From Forficula auricularia (taxonomy: Eukaryota; Arthropoda; Insecta; Dermaptera; Forficulidae), in assembly GCA_024734495.1 (NCBI GenBank), contig JALMQS010000153.1, forward strand, positions 37,400,858 to 37,464,857: DNA of 64,000 bases. Direction: 5' to 3'. Both the position numbers and the translations under genes were made by a program. A model generated the notes under the pieces. It saw nothing but the letters and a program-made list of their open reading frames with translations, did not search any database and was not told the DNA's origin. The first letter of the stretch is position 1; every line of letters starts with the position of its first letter. Of this stretch, positions 1 through 10,657 are shown piece after piece.

Positions 1-298
1 GCCGGAATGTATCCCGTTGCACATTCTGTATATGGTTTTCAGCCAGGAGTAGAACACGCAATCGGAGTTCCCCAGGGAATTCCGGGAGCGAGCTGAGCTG
101 ATTGTGGACCGCGTTCAGCTCGACAACCGCATCCTCTAGCAGCTCCTCTATCGGCAGAGAGGCCCAATCAAGCCGGGCGCAGTCCACGCGCAAATTTGTC
201 GCGTAATGGCAATGGCAATGCGAGGGACAACGAGTCTCTAGGGATTCTCCGCGGGCCAGGAACAGGCCGGCCAACATGACCAGCACTAAATGGCCCAT
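1..298 (-). CDS. Secreted/membrane leucine-rich-repeat protein, N-terminal part (cut by window edge)
   Basis: Reading the minus strand from the ATG at 298 gives 99 codons open to the window edge. The product starts with a hydrophobic signal peptide (about residues 1-20, rich in L, V, A and G). An LRRNT cap follows, with cysteines at residues 24, 28, 30 and 40 (C-x3-C-x-C-x9-C), and then LRR segments with typical spacing (VVELNAVHNQLSSLP, LRVLLLAENHIQNV). A strong splice acceptor (pyrimidine-rich tract ending in CAG) ends at 328 on the minus strand, so the exon probably begins at 327 with a short 5' UTR. The exon is GC-rich while the flanking DNA is strongly AT-rich, as in the second LRR gene at 37-38.6 kb. 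The family (extracellular LRR adhesion or receptor protein) is clear; the exact orthologue cannot be told from 99 residues. Confidence 0.85.
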   Translation of the reverse strand, partial: MGHLVLVMLAGLFLARGESLETRCPSHCHCHYATNLRVDCARLDWASLPIEELLEDAVVELNAVHNQLSSLPEFPGELRLRVLLLAENHIQNVQRDTFR

Positions 299-327
299 TA
301 TGTGCTCGCTATCACAGGCAGACCTCA

Positions 328-329
328 CT
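328..329 (-). promoter_or_regulatory. Splice acceptor of the partial LRR exon
   Basis: On the minus strand a T-rich tract (about 345..331) ends in CAG just before the exon carrying the start codon. This places at least one upstream non-coding exon of the gene to the right, position unknown. Confidence 0.6.
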
Positions 330-700
330 GTAATTAAAAACAAACACAAATAAATAAATAAACACATATTTAAATTAAAAATTAAAAGTCTTTGGAGTAA
401 TAACTAACAGTTTTTCTTTTTTTGAAAATTTTAATTTTCTATATTTAAAAAAACAAACTGCAACGAATCGTTAGGTACTAGATTTTATTCATTGTCATTT
501 GAAATAATAGGTTTACTCCTTTATTATTAATCAGATATCACTGGCTAGTTGAAGTCACTGTTGACTTAAAATCAAAAATTGTCATCGATTTGCAACTTAT
601 GCTTAAGCAATAATCATTCTACATGAAATTTGAAAAAGTGAAACACCACTATAATCCGTTAAATAATTCCTGTGTTTAATATGTTTCACAATAAACCAAC
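330..700. other. AT-rich intron-like DNA, nothing recognised
   Basis: About 370 bases upstream of the LRR exon, presumably its first intron. I see no ORF, repeat or RNA gene here. Confidence 0.5.
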
Positions 701-704
701 ACCG

Positions 705-945
705 CTTTCCTTAAACTTTATTTAAAAGCTTTATATTAATATTATTTTTAATATAAAATTCTGATAAAAATACAAATATATATAGTACACGCCCCCTGGA
801 CCCCCACGAATCCCGCCCTTCCGCCCCCGAAACCCCGGAATTCGTCTCGCCCTGGGGCCCCCAATGCACCCCCACATCCACACCCACCCCGCCCCAAGAC
901 CCCACCTGGCCCCTCACCATTGCATCCCCCACCCCGCACCCAGAT
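705..945. repeat. C-rich / G-rich-strand dispersed repeat, copy 1
   Basis: A short AT-rich part (about 705-784) is followed by about 160 bases of almost pure C-run sequence on the plus strand (785-945). The same layout, an AT-rich part containing 'aaattctgataaaa' beside a C/G-run block, recurs at about 49.44-49.67 kb in the opposite orientation and at 61.10-61.29 kb. The minus-strand reading frames crossing it are by-products of the G-rich composition. Confidence 0.6.
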
Positions 946-966
946 TTTTTCATTTCTAGCCTTCTA

Positions 967-1135
967 GCCTTTTTTTGGTGATTGCTTTACCGACTTAGTT
1001 AGCCGGGCAGGGCTCTATCCACCTAGTTGGTGGGTCAAGAGCTGCTTGCTTAGCAATCACGTCGGGGTCACCAGATTGTTGAGGGTTTGGTTGCGTGGCG
1101 CGTGTCCGCAGCTCCCCTCCTAGTTGGTGGGGACC
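967..1135 (-). mobile_element. TRIM variant fragment: internal region, primer site and part of an LTR
   Basis: The minus strand carries the same internal region as the three TRIM copies described below, with a primer-binding site matching TGGTGACCCCGACGTGAT (complement near 1056-1073). It then joins a different LTR end (about 1074-1135) containing CCCCACCAACTAGG in place of CCCCATCGACTTGATGG. It is therefore a sister subfamily with shared internal region and primer use but a diverged LTR. The piece at 30155-30212 carries the same variant LTR end. Confidence 0.6.
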
Positions 1136-1302
1136 TAACTCACAGATTATGTGAATATAAGTATATAAATAAATTTTGTATAATTATTTTTTATAATTAA
1201 ATAATAACAATTTATCGAGTTTTATAGTTAATTAAAATGGCAAATTCTAATATATATTAATATTTCTCATGTACTATTTGTGATATTTAAAACTCGATTT
1301 AT
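1136..1302. other. AT-rich non-coding DNA
   Basis: Very AT-rich sequence with no recognisable feature, lying between the TRIM fragment and the retroposon target site. Confidence 0.5.
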
Positions 1303-1315
1303 AATCAATTAAATT

Positions 1316-1571
1316 TTTTTTTTTTTATAAATTTTATTAAACCAATTATTTTACATTAATTAATGTATACATTAGTGTTTTTTGCTTCGATTCCAGAGAT
1401 TACTTCTCCCCCATCGAGTGTCCTTATTCATCTTTAGTCCTTATTTTTAATAAGAGGAAAAATCTAACTGGATAAAAAACCTCTTTTCCGATAATTATTT
1501 CAATTCCATTAATTCCTTAATCAAGTCGATTGGTAATCCTCCAATCCAATCCCTTTCCATTTTATCCAATC
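1316..1571 (-). mobile_element. Short polyadenylated retroposon, copy 1, with 13-bp TSD
   Basis: On the minus strand a ~256-bp element runs from a GGAT-rich head through AATCGACTTGATT and ATTATCGGAAAAGAGG to an AATAAA motif and an A tail (T run at about 1314-1327). It is flanked by a perfect 13-bp direct repeat AATCAATTAAATT at 1303-1315 and 1572-1584, the mark of LINE-type target-primed insertion. Other copies lie at 6335, 9132 and four times at 62.3-63.3 kb. I see no pol III A/B boxes, so it does not look like a standard tRNA-derived SINE. Confidence 0.8.
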
Positions 1572-1799
1572 AATCAATTAAATTGTTTACTTTTATAATA
1601 TATAATAATATTTGTAATGATATTTTTGTGGGATTTAAATTAAAAAACCAATTAATAAATAAAAGATAATTGACTAAAAATGTAAACAAATCTTTATTAA
1701 CAATTTCATCTATCAATAATTACTTTAATTAAGAAAAGATCAATTAAGATGAATTTTTTGAGGTCCAGACTTAGCCAAATCGTTTTCTCATCCTCAAAA

Positions 1800-2312
1800 C
1801 TTGTTAATAGAGTTGTGTTCGGTCGCTACAACTCGCTAAATTATTTCGTCGTGACGCCTTCTCAAACTTGTTGCCTCTGGTTCGCAGTCTGCCGCCAGAG
1901 GGCGGCTAAGTCGCCTGACTTGCTGGCTTCACTCTCATCGTCCGCTCGTGACCGCATTAAAGTCAAGCATACATCCGAATCGTTCAACGTTCCACTTGGA
2001 ACCATCGTATTTCTTAGTTCGCGAGTCGATCTCGCTTGGTTCTCCGATTCGGCTTAATTCTCTCGTATAATCATCATCATATGTACATATCACCCCCGCC
2101 AAATAGCGGGTAATAAATCGTTATTAATATATATATTTGTGTATAGTGTTTTTCATTTACTCCTAACTGGAGGGCTGTTTTCAGTCCGGCCCTCCAGTCC
2201 TCTACAAGCTCTCCCACCTTCAAGTTGGTTTCATCAAAATCGGTACAGCCGTTTTCAAAAAAAAATATATACAAACCAATTTATATACAATTTTTGCTCG
2301 TTTAATAAGAGT
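1800..2312 (-). repeat. Dispersed repeat, inverted partner of 45.24-45.96 kb
   Basis: Read on the minus strand this starts at CTACTCTTATTAAACGAGC (about 2312 downward), passes the phrase 'ccgattttgatgaaa' and ends near GTTGTAGCGACC. It matches 45.24-45.96 kb over several hundred bases, except that the latter holds a SINE. The same start sequence occurs at 48.96 kb and, inverted, at 62.20 kb. The class is uncertain; a non-autonomous Helitron-like element is possible. The 102-codon plus-strand frame inside it (1749-2057) is not supported as a gene. Confidence 0.55.
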
Positions 2313-2329
2313 AGATAGATAAGATATTA

Positions 2330-3110
2330 GGTACGGAACCCTCTCAGTATGCAAGCCCGACTTGTACTAGTTCGTGCTATTGCCACTAGGCTACATAATA
2401 ATATTATATAATCTACTCCATTTATGGCATAGTACGTTTTCAGAGTAATCTGATTCTATTTCCGATAGCTTTAAGGAGAAAATGACTTGGGTAAACAAAA
2501 AAAAAAACAACAACAACAAAACAAAAGCAAATTCCAGTTAATAAAAGACGAAATCTGATATAGTTGATAGAAATTTGATTTTGATCTCTATTCTAGAGTA
2601 TACTTTACTTTATAACACGAGATTAGACCAAGCAGGCAAGCAAGCATTTATTACAAATTACAATGTTGTTTTGTTGATTTTGTATTTTTTTTTTATATTT
2701 AGCATGCATATACCTACTATATTATAATCTTATCAGAATTTACCTAGTATATTAGTAGTAGTTATAGTAATATTAGGAGTAGGAAAATTTAAAAAATGAT
2801 TGAATAAAATTAAATTAAATCGTTTTTTTTTTTTGCATTCTTGTTAAATCGAGAAAATTGATTTTGTTTTATCTTCAATCTAAAAAAACAAACAACCGAT
2901 TTGTTTAAACAATTTTTCGTTACTTTTTATTTGTTAAGTAAAAAGAACGGAGGGAAAACATTAACATATTTTTCAATGTACAGCATTTAAAATAATAAAG
3001 CGGCCAAGTGCGAATGGGTCACAGCTATTACATATAATTTTAGACTAATAAATTCTACCAACAACATTCAAGATTTTAAATTTGAATTTAAAATTTTTTT
3101 GTCTATTATG
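2330..3110. other. AT-rich non-coding DNA
   Basis: No ORF or structured RNA recognised. A phrase at about 2330 (GGTACGGAACCCTCTC) resembles words common in insect dispersed repeats, but I cannot delimit an element. Confidence 0.4.
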
Positions 3111-3136
3111 GATATATATAAATATAAACATGTGTA

Positions 3137-3137
3137 T

Positions 3138-3183
<46 letters not shown>
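3137..3183. repeat. (TA)n microsatellite
   Basis: About 23 uninterrupted TA dinucleotides at the edge of an AT-rich array. Confidence 0.9.
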
Positions 3184-3189
<6 letters not shown>

Positions 3190-3472
3190 CCCTAGGAGCA
3201 GCCCTTCTTAAACTTTTTAATTGGCGACCCCATTTTGACTGAGAACTCATTGATTGTTTACTTATATGGTGTGGGACCCAGTGTGAAACATGAAGTTACT
3301 TAATAGAGTAAAGGGTGAGTCAGTTTCACAGTGAATTGAAATAAAACTCAAAGACGTCCGTATGCAAACTCAACATATTTCGAGATTATTAGTCCATCAT
3401 CAGACTTATTAGTCCATCATCTATGGAGTTCACATAGTAAATACTACAGTGCCAGAAGTTCATATGTATCCT

Positions 3473-3667
3473 CTATTTTTTTTTTTTTTTTTTTTTTGGC
3501 TTTTCGGCCATGTTAGCCATAAGCCATTTACGATACTATTCATTTTTGTTTTTGAATTTGTCTCTACCTCGGGGGTCAGATTTTAGCCGGATGCCTCGAG
3601 CCGCATCGAACTCGGGTCCTCTTGGTATAGCTGGCCGACATGCCACCGCCTAGCCTACCTGACCCCC
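3473..3667 (-). mobile_element. tRNA-derived SINE with poly(A) tail
   Basis: On the minus strand the element begins with a tRNA-like head: A box TAGGCTAGGCGG and B box GAGTTCGATGC about 35 bases apart. It continues through a body containing TCTGACCCCCGAGG and ends in a long A tail (T run at 3477-3499). Flanking 12-bp direct repeats CATATGTATCCT (3461-3472) and CATATATATCCT (3668-3679) differ at one base and fit a TSD. Mobilisation by a LINE partner is inferred from the structure. Confidence 0.7.
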
Positions 3668-3689
3668 CATATATATCCTTAATATATTA

Positions 3690-5880
3690 AATTTTTATTT
3701 TCGTATTTTAATTACTACTCTTGATTGTTTATTATATTGTTTGAAAACCTAATTTGAAAGAGAAATTTCTTTTGTAAATTATTGAATCATTTTTTAAAAA
3801 TTGCATAATTTAATGTCATCCGTTGAAATTCATATTCAAAATGCTTTAATTCATCTTTTATTCCCATATATAAATAAACATGCGCCTATGTTCATATATA
3901 TCCCCAATATATTATTTTTAAATTTTATTTTTAATTATTACTCTTTGATTGTTTATTATATTATTTGAAACCCAATTTGAGAGACAAATTTCTTTGTAAA
4001 TTATTGAATTATTTATTAAAATTGAATAATTTAATGTCATCCGTTGAAATTCATATTCAAAATGCTTTAATTCATCTTTTATTCCCATATATAAATAAAC
4101 ATGCGCCTATGTTCATATATATCCCCAATATATTATTTTTAAATTTTATTTTTAATTATTACTCTTTGATTGTTTATTATATTATTTGAAACCCAATTTG
4201 AGAGACAAATTTCTTTGTAAATTATTGAATTATTTATTAAAATTGAATAATTTAATGTCATCCGTTGAAATTCATATTCAAAATGCTTTAATTCATCTTT
4301 TATTCCCATATATAAATAAACATATGCATATTTATATATAACAAATCCAGAAAATATTAAAATTTTGTTGAATTTTTATTAATTATACTCTTTTGGTTGT
4401 TTGTTTTATTGTTTGAAAAACAAATATCGATCCAGCAAACTGAAATACTATACTACTATAATATTCAAGCTTTTAAAGTATTTTTCGTCTATTATGAAAA
4501 AATATATTATGCATATATAAACATAGGCATGTTTATATATACATATATCCACGATATATTATTTTTTTAATTTTAATTTTAATTATTTCTCTTTGATTGT
4601 TTATTATATTGTTTGAAACCCAAATTTGGGGAGAGAAATTCTCTTTGTAAATTATTAAATTATTTTTCGAAATAGAATAATTTAATGACAACCGTTGAAA
4701 TTCACATTCAAGATTTTAGAATTAGACTTTAAAATTCATCTTTTATGGATATATATATAAATAAATACATGCTCCTATGTTCATATATATCCCAAATATA
4801 TTAAATTTTAGATTTTTTATTGTATTGTTAGAAAACTAATTTGATATGGAAATTTGGTTTTTTAAATTAAATTATTATTAAATTTCATCTGTTTGAAATC
4901 CCTATACCTACTTTTAAATATACATTTTCTCAATCGACTGACCATTTCTCAATATTAATGACTTAACACAAAGATCCAGCCAAGTGAAATATTTGGAGCA
5001 ACATATTCATGATTTTAAATTTGAATTTAAATTATGAGTAGGCATAGTTACTATATAAAATAAACATATGCATATTTATAACATATCCACAGAATATATT
5101 AAAATTTTGTTGAATTTTATTAATTACTCTTTGGTTGTTTATTTTATTCTTTAATATCATTTTCAATTATTAAACTATTTTTTAAAATTGATAATTTAAT
5201 GCCTTCCGTTTAAATACCTTTACGACATTCAAGATTTTAAAATTATAATTTTAATTTTTTTTAATATATTAGGGATATATATAAACATGTATAGATAAAT
5301 TTTTTTAAATTTTTTATAATTACTTTTTGATTGTTTATTTTATTGTTAGAAGTCTTGTAAATTATCTAATTATTTTTTAAAATTGGATTATTTAACGCCA
5401 TCCGTTGAAATACGTAATTAGCAACAACGTAAATTTGAATTTAAATTAAGTAGTAGGCATAGTTACTATATAAACATAGGCATATTTATAACATATCCAG
5501 AATAGATTTAAAAAATTTTGAATTTTATTAACTACTCTTTGGTTGTCAATTTTATTGTTTGAAAAACAAATATCGATCCAGCAAAATAAAATACTATACT
5601 ACTAGAATTATTCAAGTTTTTAAATTTGAATTTAAAGTATTTTTTCGTCTATTATGAAAATATATTATATAAATACATACGCATGTTTATATATTATATA
5701 TATCCCAAATATATTATTTTTTTTTAATTTTAATTATTACTCTTTGATTGTTTATTATATTGTTTGAGAGACAAATTTCTTTCTAAATTATTTAATTATT
5801 TCTTAAAATTAATTATTTTAATGTCAACCGCGTTGAAATTCACATTAAAGATTTTAGAATAAGACTTTAATTCATCTTTT
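3690..5880. repeat. AT-rich satellite-like array, 221-bp unit, forward arm of a long inverted pair
   Basis: Near-identical 221-bp units repeat at 3750, 3970 and 4191, each with 'aaataaacatgcgcctatg' and 'atatatccccaatatatta'. More diverged relatives continue to about 5880. The block 3.7-5.4 kb occurs again, reverse-complemented, at about 21.4-23.3 kb, including single-copy-looking stretches such as 'cttaacacaaagatccagcc' (about 4970). A short third piece lies at 25.58-25.86 kb. Confidence 0.75.
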
Positions 5881-5883
5881 TAA

Positions 5884-6170
5884 CCGACTTCAAAAAAGGA
5901 GGAGTTTTTCAATTCTAATAATTTTTTTTGTGTCTATGTTACTTGATATCTTCGACAATCGTGAACCGATTTTGATGATTTTTTACATAGAGTTCAGTAT
6001 AGCTTCGGATTAGCCCTGTTTTTTTTTCATTGGTTTGGACCTTTTTTGTTATGTTTGTTCAAGCCTAACTGCTTGTATAAACCGATTTTGATGATTTTTT
6101 TTTATTGGAAAGAGGCTACCTTAAGGGTAGTACCATATTAATTTGGCCAAGTTCTGATAATATGATCAAT
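5884..6170. repeat. 'CCGACTTCAAAAAAGGAGGAG' dispersed repeat, short copy
   Basis: Starts at about 5882 with a motif also found at 12119 and 46098, followed by the shared phrases 'aaccgattttgatgattttt' and 'atattaatttggccaagttc'. Longer copies are at 12.1-13.1 kb and 46.1-46.8 kb. The word is common in insect dispersed repeats; no coding potential is visible. Confidence 0.6.
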
Positions 6171-6334
6171 GACAAAATAACGTAAATCTCCAATTCTTAT
6201 GAGCAAATAATCGAAATTATAATAAATAAAATCTTTTATAAAAAAATCTTAAAATGTTTATTTAAAACCCGCAAACGTTTTGAGAGAATTTCTATATTTA
6301 TGAATTGAATTTTATTATCATTTTCTGAGAGAAT

Positions 6335-6475
6335 TGAGGATTGATGAGGGGACTGATAACCAATCGACTTGATTGGGCAATAATGGAATTGAAATAATTA
6401 TCGGAAAAGAGGTTTTTTAATCTAATTAGATTTTTCCTCTTATTAAAAACAAGGACTAAAGATGAATAAGGACAC
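6335..6475 (+). mobile_element. Short polyadenylated retroposon, copy truncated at its 3' part
   Basis: Matches the family from 'ccaatcgacttgattggg' (6360) to 'gaataaggacactc' (about 6478) and then stops, so the 3' third and A tail are missing. Its end lies against the start of the 119-bp satellite. Confidence 0.65.
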
Positions 6476-6479
6476 TCAA

Positions 6480-7640
6480 GTTTGAGTTGTTTACCAAAAA
6501 GTATTTAGTCTTTTGGATTTTAAGTCGATTCTTCCACATTTTCAGTAGAGGTTTCCATTAATAGTCAAAACATCAAAAATGGAATGCAATAAGGTTATTC
6601 CTCTAGTATTAGATAAGAATCGATCGTTATTTTTGATTTTAAGTCGATTCCTCCATGTCTTCAGCAATGGTTACCAATAATAATCGAAACGTCAAATACC
6701 TAATGTAGAATTGTAATTCCTCAAGTATTAGATGAGAATCAATCGCTATTTTTGATTTTAAGTCGATTCCTCCATGTCTTCAGCAATGGTTACCAATAAT
6801 AATCGAAACGTCAAATACCTAATGTAGAATTGTAATTCCTCTAGTATTAGATAAGAATCAATCGCTATTTTTGATTTTAAGTCGATTCCTCCATGTCTTC
6901 AGCAATGGTTACCAATAATAATCGAAACGTCAAATACCTAATGTAGAATTGTAATTCCTCAAGTATTAGATGAGAATCAATCGCTATTTTTGATTTTAAG
7001 TCGATTCCTCCATGTCTTCAGCAATGGTTACCAATAATAATCGAAACGTCAAATACCTAATGTAGAATTGTAATTCCTCAAGTATTAGATGAGAATCAAT
7101 CGCTATTTTTGATTTTAAGTCGATTCCTCCATGTCTTCAGCAATGGTTACCAATAATAATCGAAACGTCAAATACCTAATGTAGAATTGTAATTCCTCTA
7201 GTATTAGATAAGAATCAATCGCTATTTTTGATTTTAAGTCGATTTCTCCATGTCTTCAGCAATGGTTACCAATAATAATCGAAACGTCAAATACCTAATG
7301 TAGAATTGTTATTCCTCAAGTATTAGATGAGAATCAATGGCTATTTTTGATTTTAAGTCGATTCCTCCATGTCTTCAGCAATGGTTACCAATAATAATCG
7401 AAACGTCAAATACCTAATGTAGAATTGTAATTCCTCTAGTATTAGATGGGAATCAATCGTTATTTTTGATTTTAAATCGATTTCTCTATGTCTTCAGGAA
7501 TGGTTACTATAAAAAACCGAAACGTCAAAAATCCAATATAGAATGATTATTCCTCAAGTACTAGATGAGAATCAATCGCTATTTTTGGTTTAAAATCGAT
7601 TTCTCTGTCTTCAGCAAAGGTAACGGATAAGAAAACAACG
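6480..7640. repeat. 119-bp satellite, ten tandem copies
   Basis: The word 'tcagcaatggttacc' recurs at 6661, 6780, 6899, 7018, 7137, 7256 and 7375, exactly 119 bases apart, with diverged relatives at 6542, 7494 and 7611. The central six or seven units are almost identical while the edge units are degraded. That is the usual pattern of a locally homogenised array. Confidence 0.95.
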
Positions 7641-8355
7641 CAGTTGCTATGGTTACTCATAAAAATTCCTCCCAAATTTTTAGCATTTCACAGAGAGAAG
7701 CCTATCCATTCTTACTTAAGCAAGGCTAAATGAGCTATATTAAAACTTTCAAATGAATAAATTTTAAAGAATTTAAAAAATTAAAAAAGTACCATCTTAC
7801 TCTAGAGTAAAGTACTTTTAAAATATAATTTTACTAAAAACTTTATTTAACCTTTTTAGTGGCCCCCAAGGTACTTAATTAGGATTTTAAATTTCATCAA
7901 AATTGGTTAAGTCATTTTCAAGATATTTAGAAAAAACTAAAAAGTACTGAAATAAAGTACTAATGTTTGTGGGCCGATATGTACCAAAAACTAATCAGCG
8001 CTTCATTTTGTTAAACTAATGGTAGGTTTTCAATTTCATTTCAATCGGTTCAACGGTGTGGAAAAAATCGTGGGCCAAAAAACGATAACATACATCCATC
8101 CATCCATCCATCCATCCACACGCACTAAATGAAAAAATCGCACTTTTTGGCCTCTCGACGAGACCCCTTGTAATTTTTGGCAAAACCGTCACGTGCTAAA
8201 ATTCAACCTAATTGAATACTACAATTTGTGACTTTAATTGAGTCCATGGGTTCCGTAGTCTTTACCTGAGGACCCTTTGAAGCCAAGCTTGCCCCGAGAG
8301 CAATTACAATACTTTACCCATGCTTTGCATTGGATAAAGTAAAAATTCCAACAGA
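7641..8355. other. Non-coding DNA with degraded repeat words and a (CATC)n tract
   Basis: Contains phrases shared with 24.4-24.7 kb and 39.4-39.5 kb (for example 'cgatatgtaccaaaaactaa') and a short (CATC)n microsatellite at 8094-8117. No gene seen. Confidence 0.4.
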
Positions 8356-8359
8356 TAAA

Positions 8360-8630
8360 AGAAGGTTATAATGAAAGGCAGTTCATATATTATTTAAATT
8401 TTATTTAATTTCTGACGTTTCGGGGACTTTTTTCTCTCCTTCTTCAGGGTATTGAATAGTTATTGATGGATGAGAATAACTCGGTTCTCATTTGTCTCTC
8501 CTTCAGTGATAGCAACAATATTACAATATTTTCCACCATTATAGCCCAAGTGGCCTCCGGTATCCTTTCCGAAACGTCGGAAATTGAATAATATTAAAAT
8601 AATTTATGAACTGCCTTTCATTATAACCTA
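8360..8630. repeat. Inverted repeat with 'GACGTTTCGG' arms
   Basis: Arms of about 60 bases at 8362-8425 and 8572-8629 are reverse complements ('ggttataatgaaaggcag' against 'ctgcctttcattataacc'). The inner arm ends carry CGAAACGTC preceded by a degraded CTGAAGA, resembling the hammerhead-like motifs elsewhere in the window but too decayed to call. Confidence 0.65.
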
Positions 8631-9131
8631 TTTATTTCCCTTACCAGTCCGTCTTTCTAAGAAAATAAATAAAATCAAACAGATACGTTGCTAAAGAAGT
8701 TTTCACTTCAAAAAAAAAAAGGAAACGGCGGAGACGAATTTTTATGATGGGCATTTTTGGCTCCGGCCTTGGCTGAATTTAAAATTAAAAACATGGATCC
8801 GAATTCAACACCCACACTGAAAAAACAATTTATTTATAATAAATATATTGATATAGTTGAGCATTTTTAATGAGCTCTTATTTATTTATTATATCTAGAG
8901 TATATACTTCTAGTGAAACCTCTTATTATATATAAACAAATGTTTTTTTTTTATCATAAAACGACTTATATTTTCTGCAAATAGTGATATCTTAATAATT
9001 AAGATATTAAAAAAAAAATTACAAGAATTTTGTTTACATTATTAATTGTTTTTTTTTAAATTTTAAAAACCCATTTTAAGATTATAAGAAATATTAATAT
9101 GTATTAAAATTAACTTGTACCTTATTATAAT

Positions 9132-9357
9132 GACGGATGGATGGAGATGGAGGAAACCTATCGACTTGATTGGGGAATAATGGAATTGAAATAATTATCG
9201 GAAAAGAGGTTTTTTATCTAATTAGATTTTTCCTCTTATTAAATACAAGGACTAAAGATGAATAAGGACACTCGATGGTGGAGAAGTAATCTCCGGAATC
9301 GAAGCTAAAATACGAGGTATACATTAATTAATGTAAAATAATTGGTTTAATAAAATT
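9132..9357 (+). mobile_element. Short polyadenylated retroposon, copy with 14-bp TSD
   Basis: A 226-bp copy with head GACGGATGGATGGAG, body as in the other copies and end AATAAAATTT. It is flanked by perfect 14-bp direct repeats TACCTTATTATAAT at 9118-9131 and 9358-9371. This copy fixes both ends of the family most clearly. Confidence 0.85.
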
Positions 9358-9371
9358 TACCTTATTATAAT

Positions 9372-10430
9372 ATATAATAATTAATTCATTCAAATGAATA
9401 ATTAAAATAAATATTTATATAATTCATTTGAGTTTGAATATATATTCTACATCAAATGAATATACTCATCTTTTAGTCAGAAATAGTTATATTTATAATA
9501 AATAAAAATATTCAAGTTTATATCATTTCTTGTTGTAATTATGTATTATTCCATTTAAGTACCCAACTTTTAAATTTAACTATTCCACTATTTTACTCAA
9601 ATAACAATATTTTCATAATTTACTTATTGGAGCTTGTTTCAAATAGCGGCATGTTAACTATTAATATATCTAGAGTTGTTCTGAAAATATGAGAATATGG
9701 TACTTAAAATACGTATATTATTTATTCTTGTTGAACATATATCGAATTCGACATAATTAACTTCACCATCTATTCATATCAAATATAATTTGTTAACTAT
9801 AAATCGTTTTTTCAGTGCACTTAGGTTCTTTTTTCTATCCTTTAAAATAAAAGTAAATAAACAAAATTAAAAGTCATAATGTTATTAAACATTTATAATT
9901 GATGTTCTCGTTTAATTATCTATTTGAAATGCTCACCTACCGTCTTGTTCTTTTCTTTTAAGTATAAAGAAATACCTAATAAAAAATGAACCATCCAGGG
10001 AGCTGGGCTGTCAGTCAGTCTGTCTGTCTGTCTGCCACTTCCTCCATACCATACCATACACTCTGTTTAATTTAATTAATAATGTGTGTACAAAGAGACG
10101 ATGACGTGGGGGGGGGGGGCTCGGTCATAATTTATGCTGTTATCTTCTTTAATCCCCGCTTCATTATTCAGTCATCGTGTTGATGTTGTTGTTGTTGTTG
10201 TTGTTAAGAAGTTAAACATGTTTACCCCTACCAGTACCCCCTTTTAACACACACGCATTTGCTAGATTTTTCTGATTTCAAATCCACTAATTTATTATTA
10301 TTAGTCAGTAATCTTTATTTATTTAGTAAATTATTGAGCCTCGCAGCTCGGAACCCATTTGAGATACTAAGCTGAAATTAGACAAATATAATTATATAAT
10401 CCATCTTGAAAAGAGTACAAAATTTCAATA
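9372..10430. other. AT-rich non-coding DNA with simple repeats
   Basis: Mostly low-complexity sequence, with a G run (10110-10120), a (TTG)n tract (10178-10204) and short TCTG repeats (10015-10032). No ORF, RNA gene or element ends recognised. Confidence 0.45.
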
Positions 10431-10657
10431 ATATAGTGTTACGACAACACTAATTTTTTGGTTGCAACCCTTCTTGACCAGAGAAAGGTTGGCGATTTGT
10501 TGATTTGTCTCGAAGATAGCTCCCCGCAGAATGGTCTTGGTAACGCGCCCAAGCGATTCGACCTGTTTAAGCCCTGATGCTGATTGATGATTTAATTGAA
10601 GTAGGAGAGATCGTTCAAAGAAAAATTTAATTTTGATCATTTTTATTAGTTAATTAT

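Noticed and set aside
711..953. 80- and 63-codon glycine-rich frames
   Set aside because: Produced by the G-run block of a dispersed repeat; not a protein gene.
1749..2057. 102-codon plus-strand frame
   Set aside because: Lies antisense inside a dispersed repeat whose other copy (45.3-45.9 kb) does not keep it.
6480..7640. Possible CRISPR-like array
   Set aside because: The 119-bp units are contiguous with no unique spacers; it is a satellite in a eukaryotic genome.
8360..8630. Hammerhead ribozyme in the GACGTTTCGG hairpin
   Set aside because: CGAAAC is present but the CTGATGA box reads CTGAAGA or is absent, and stem II does not form.
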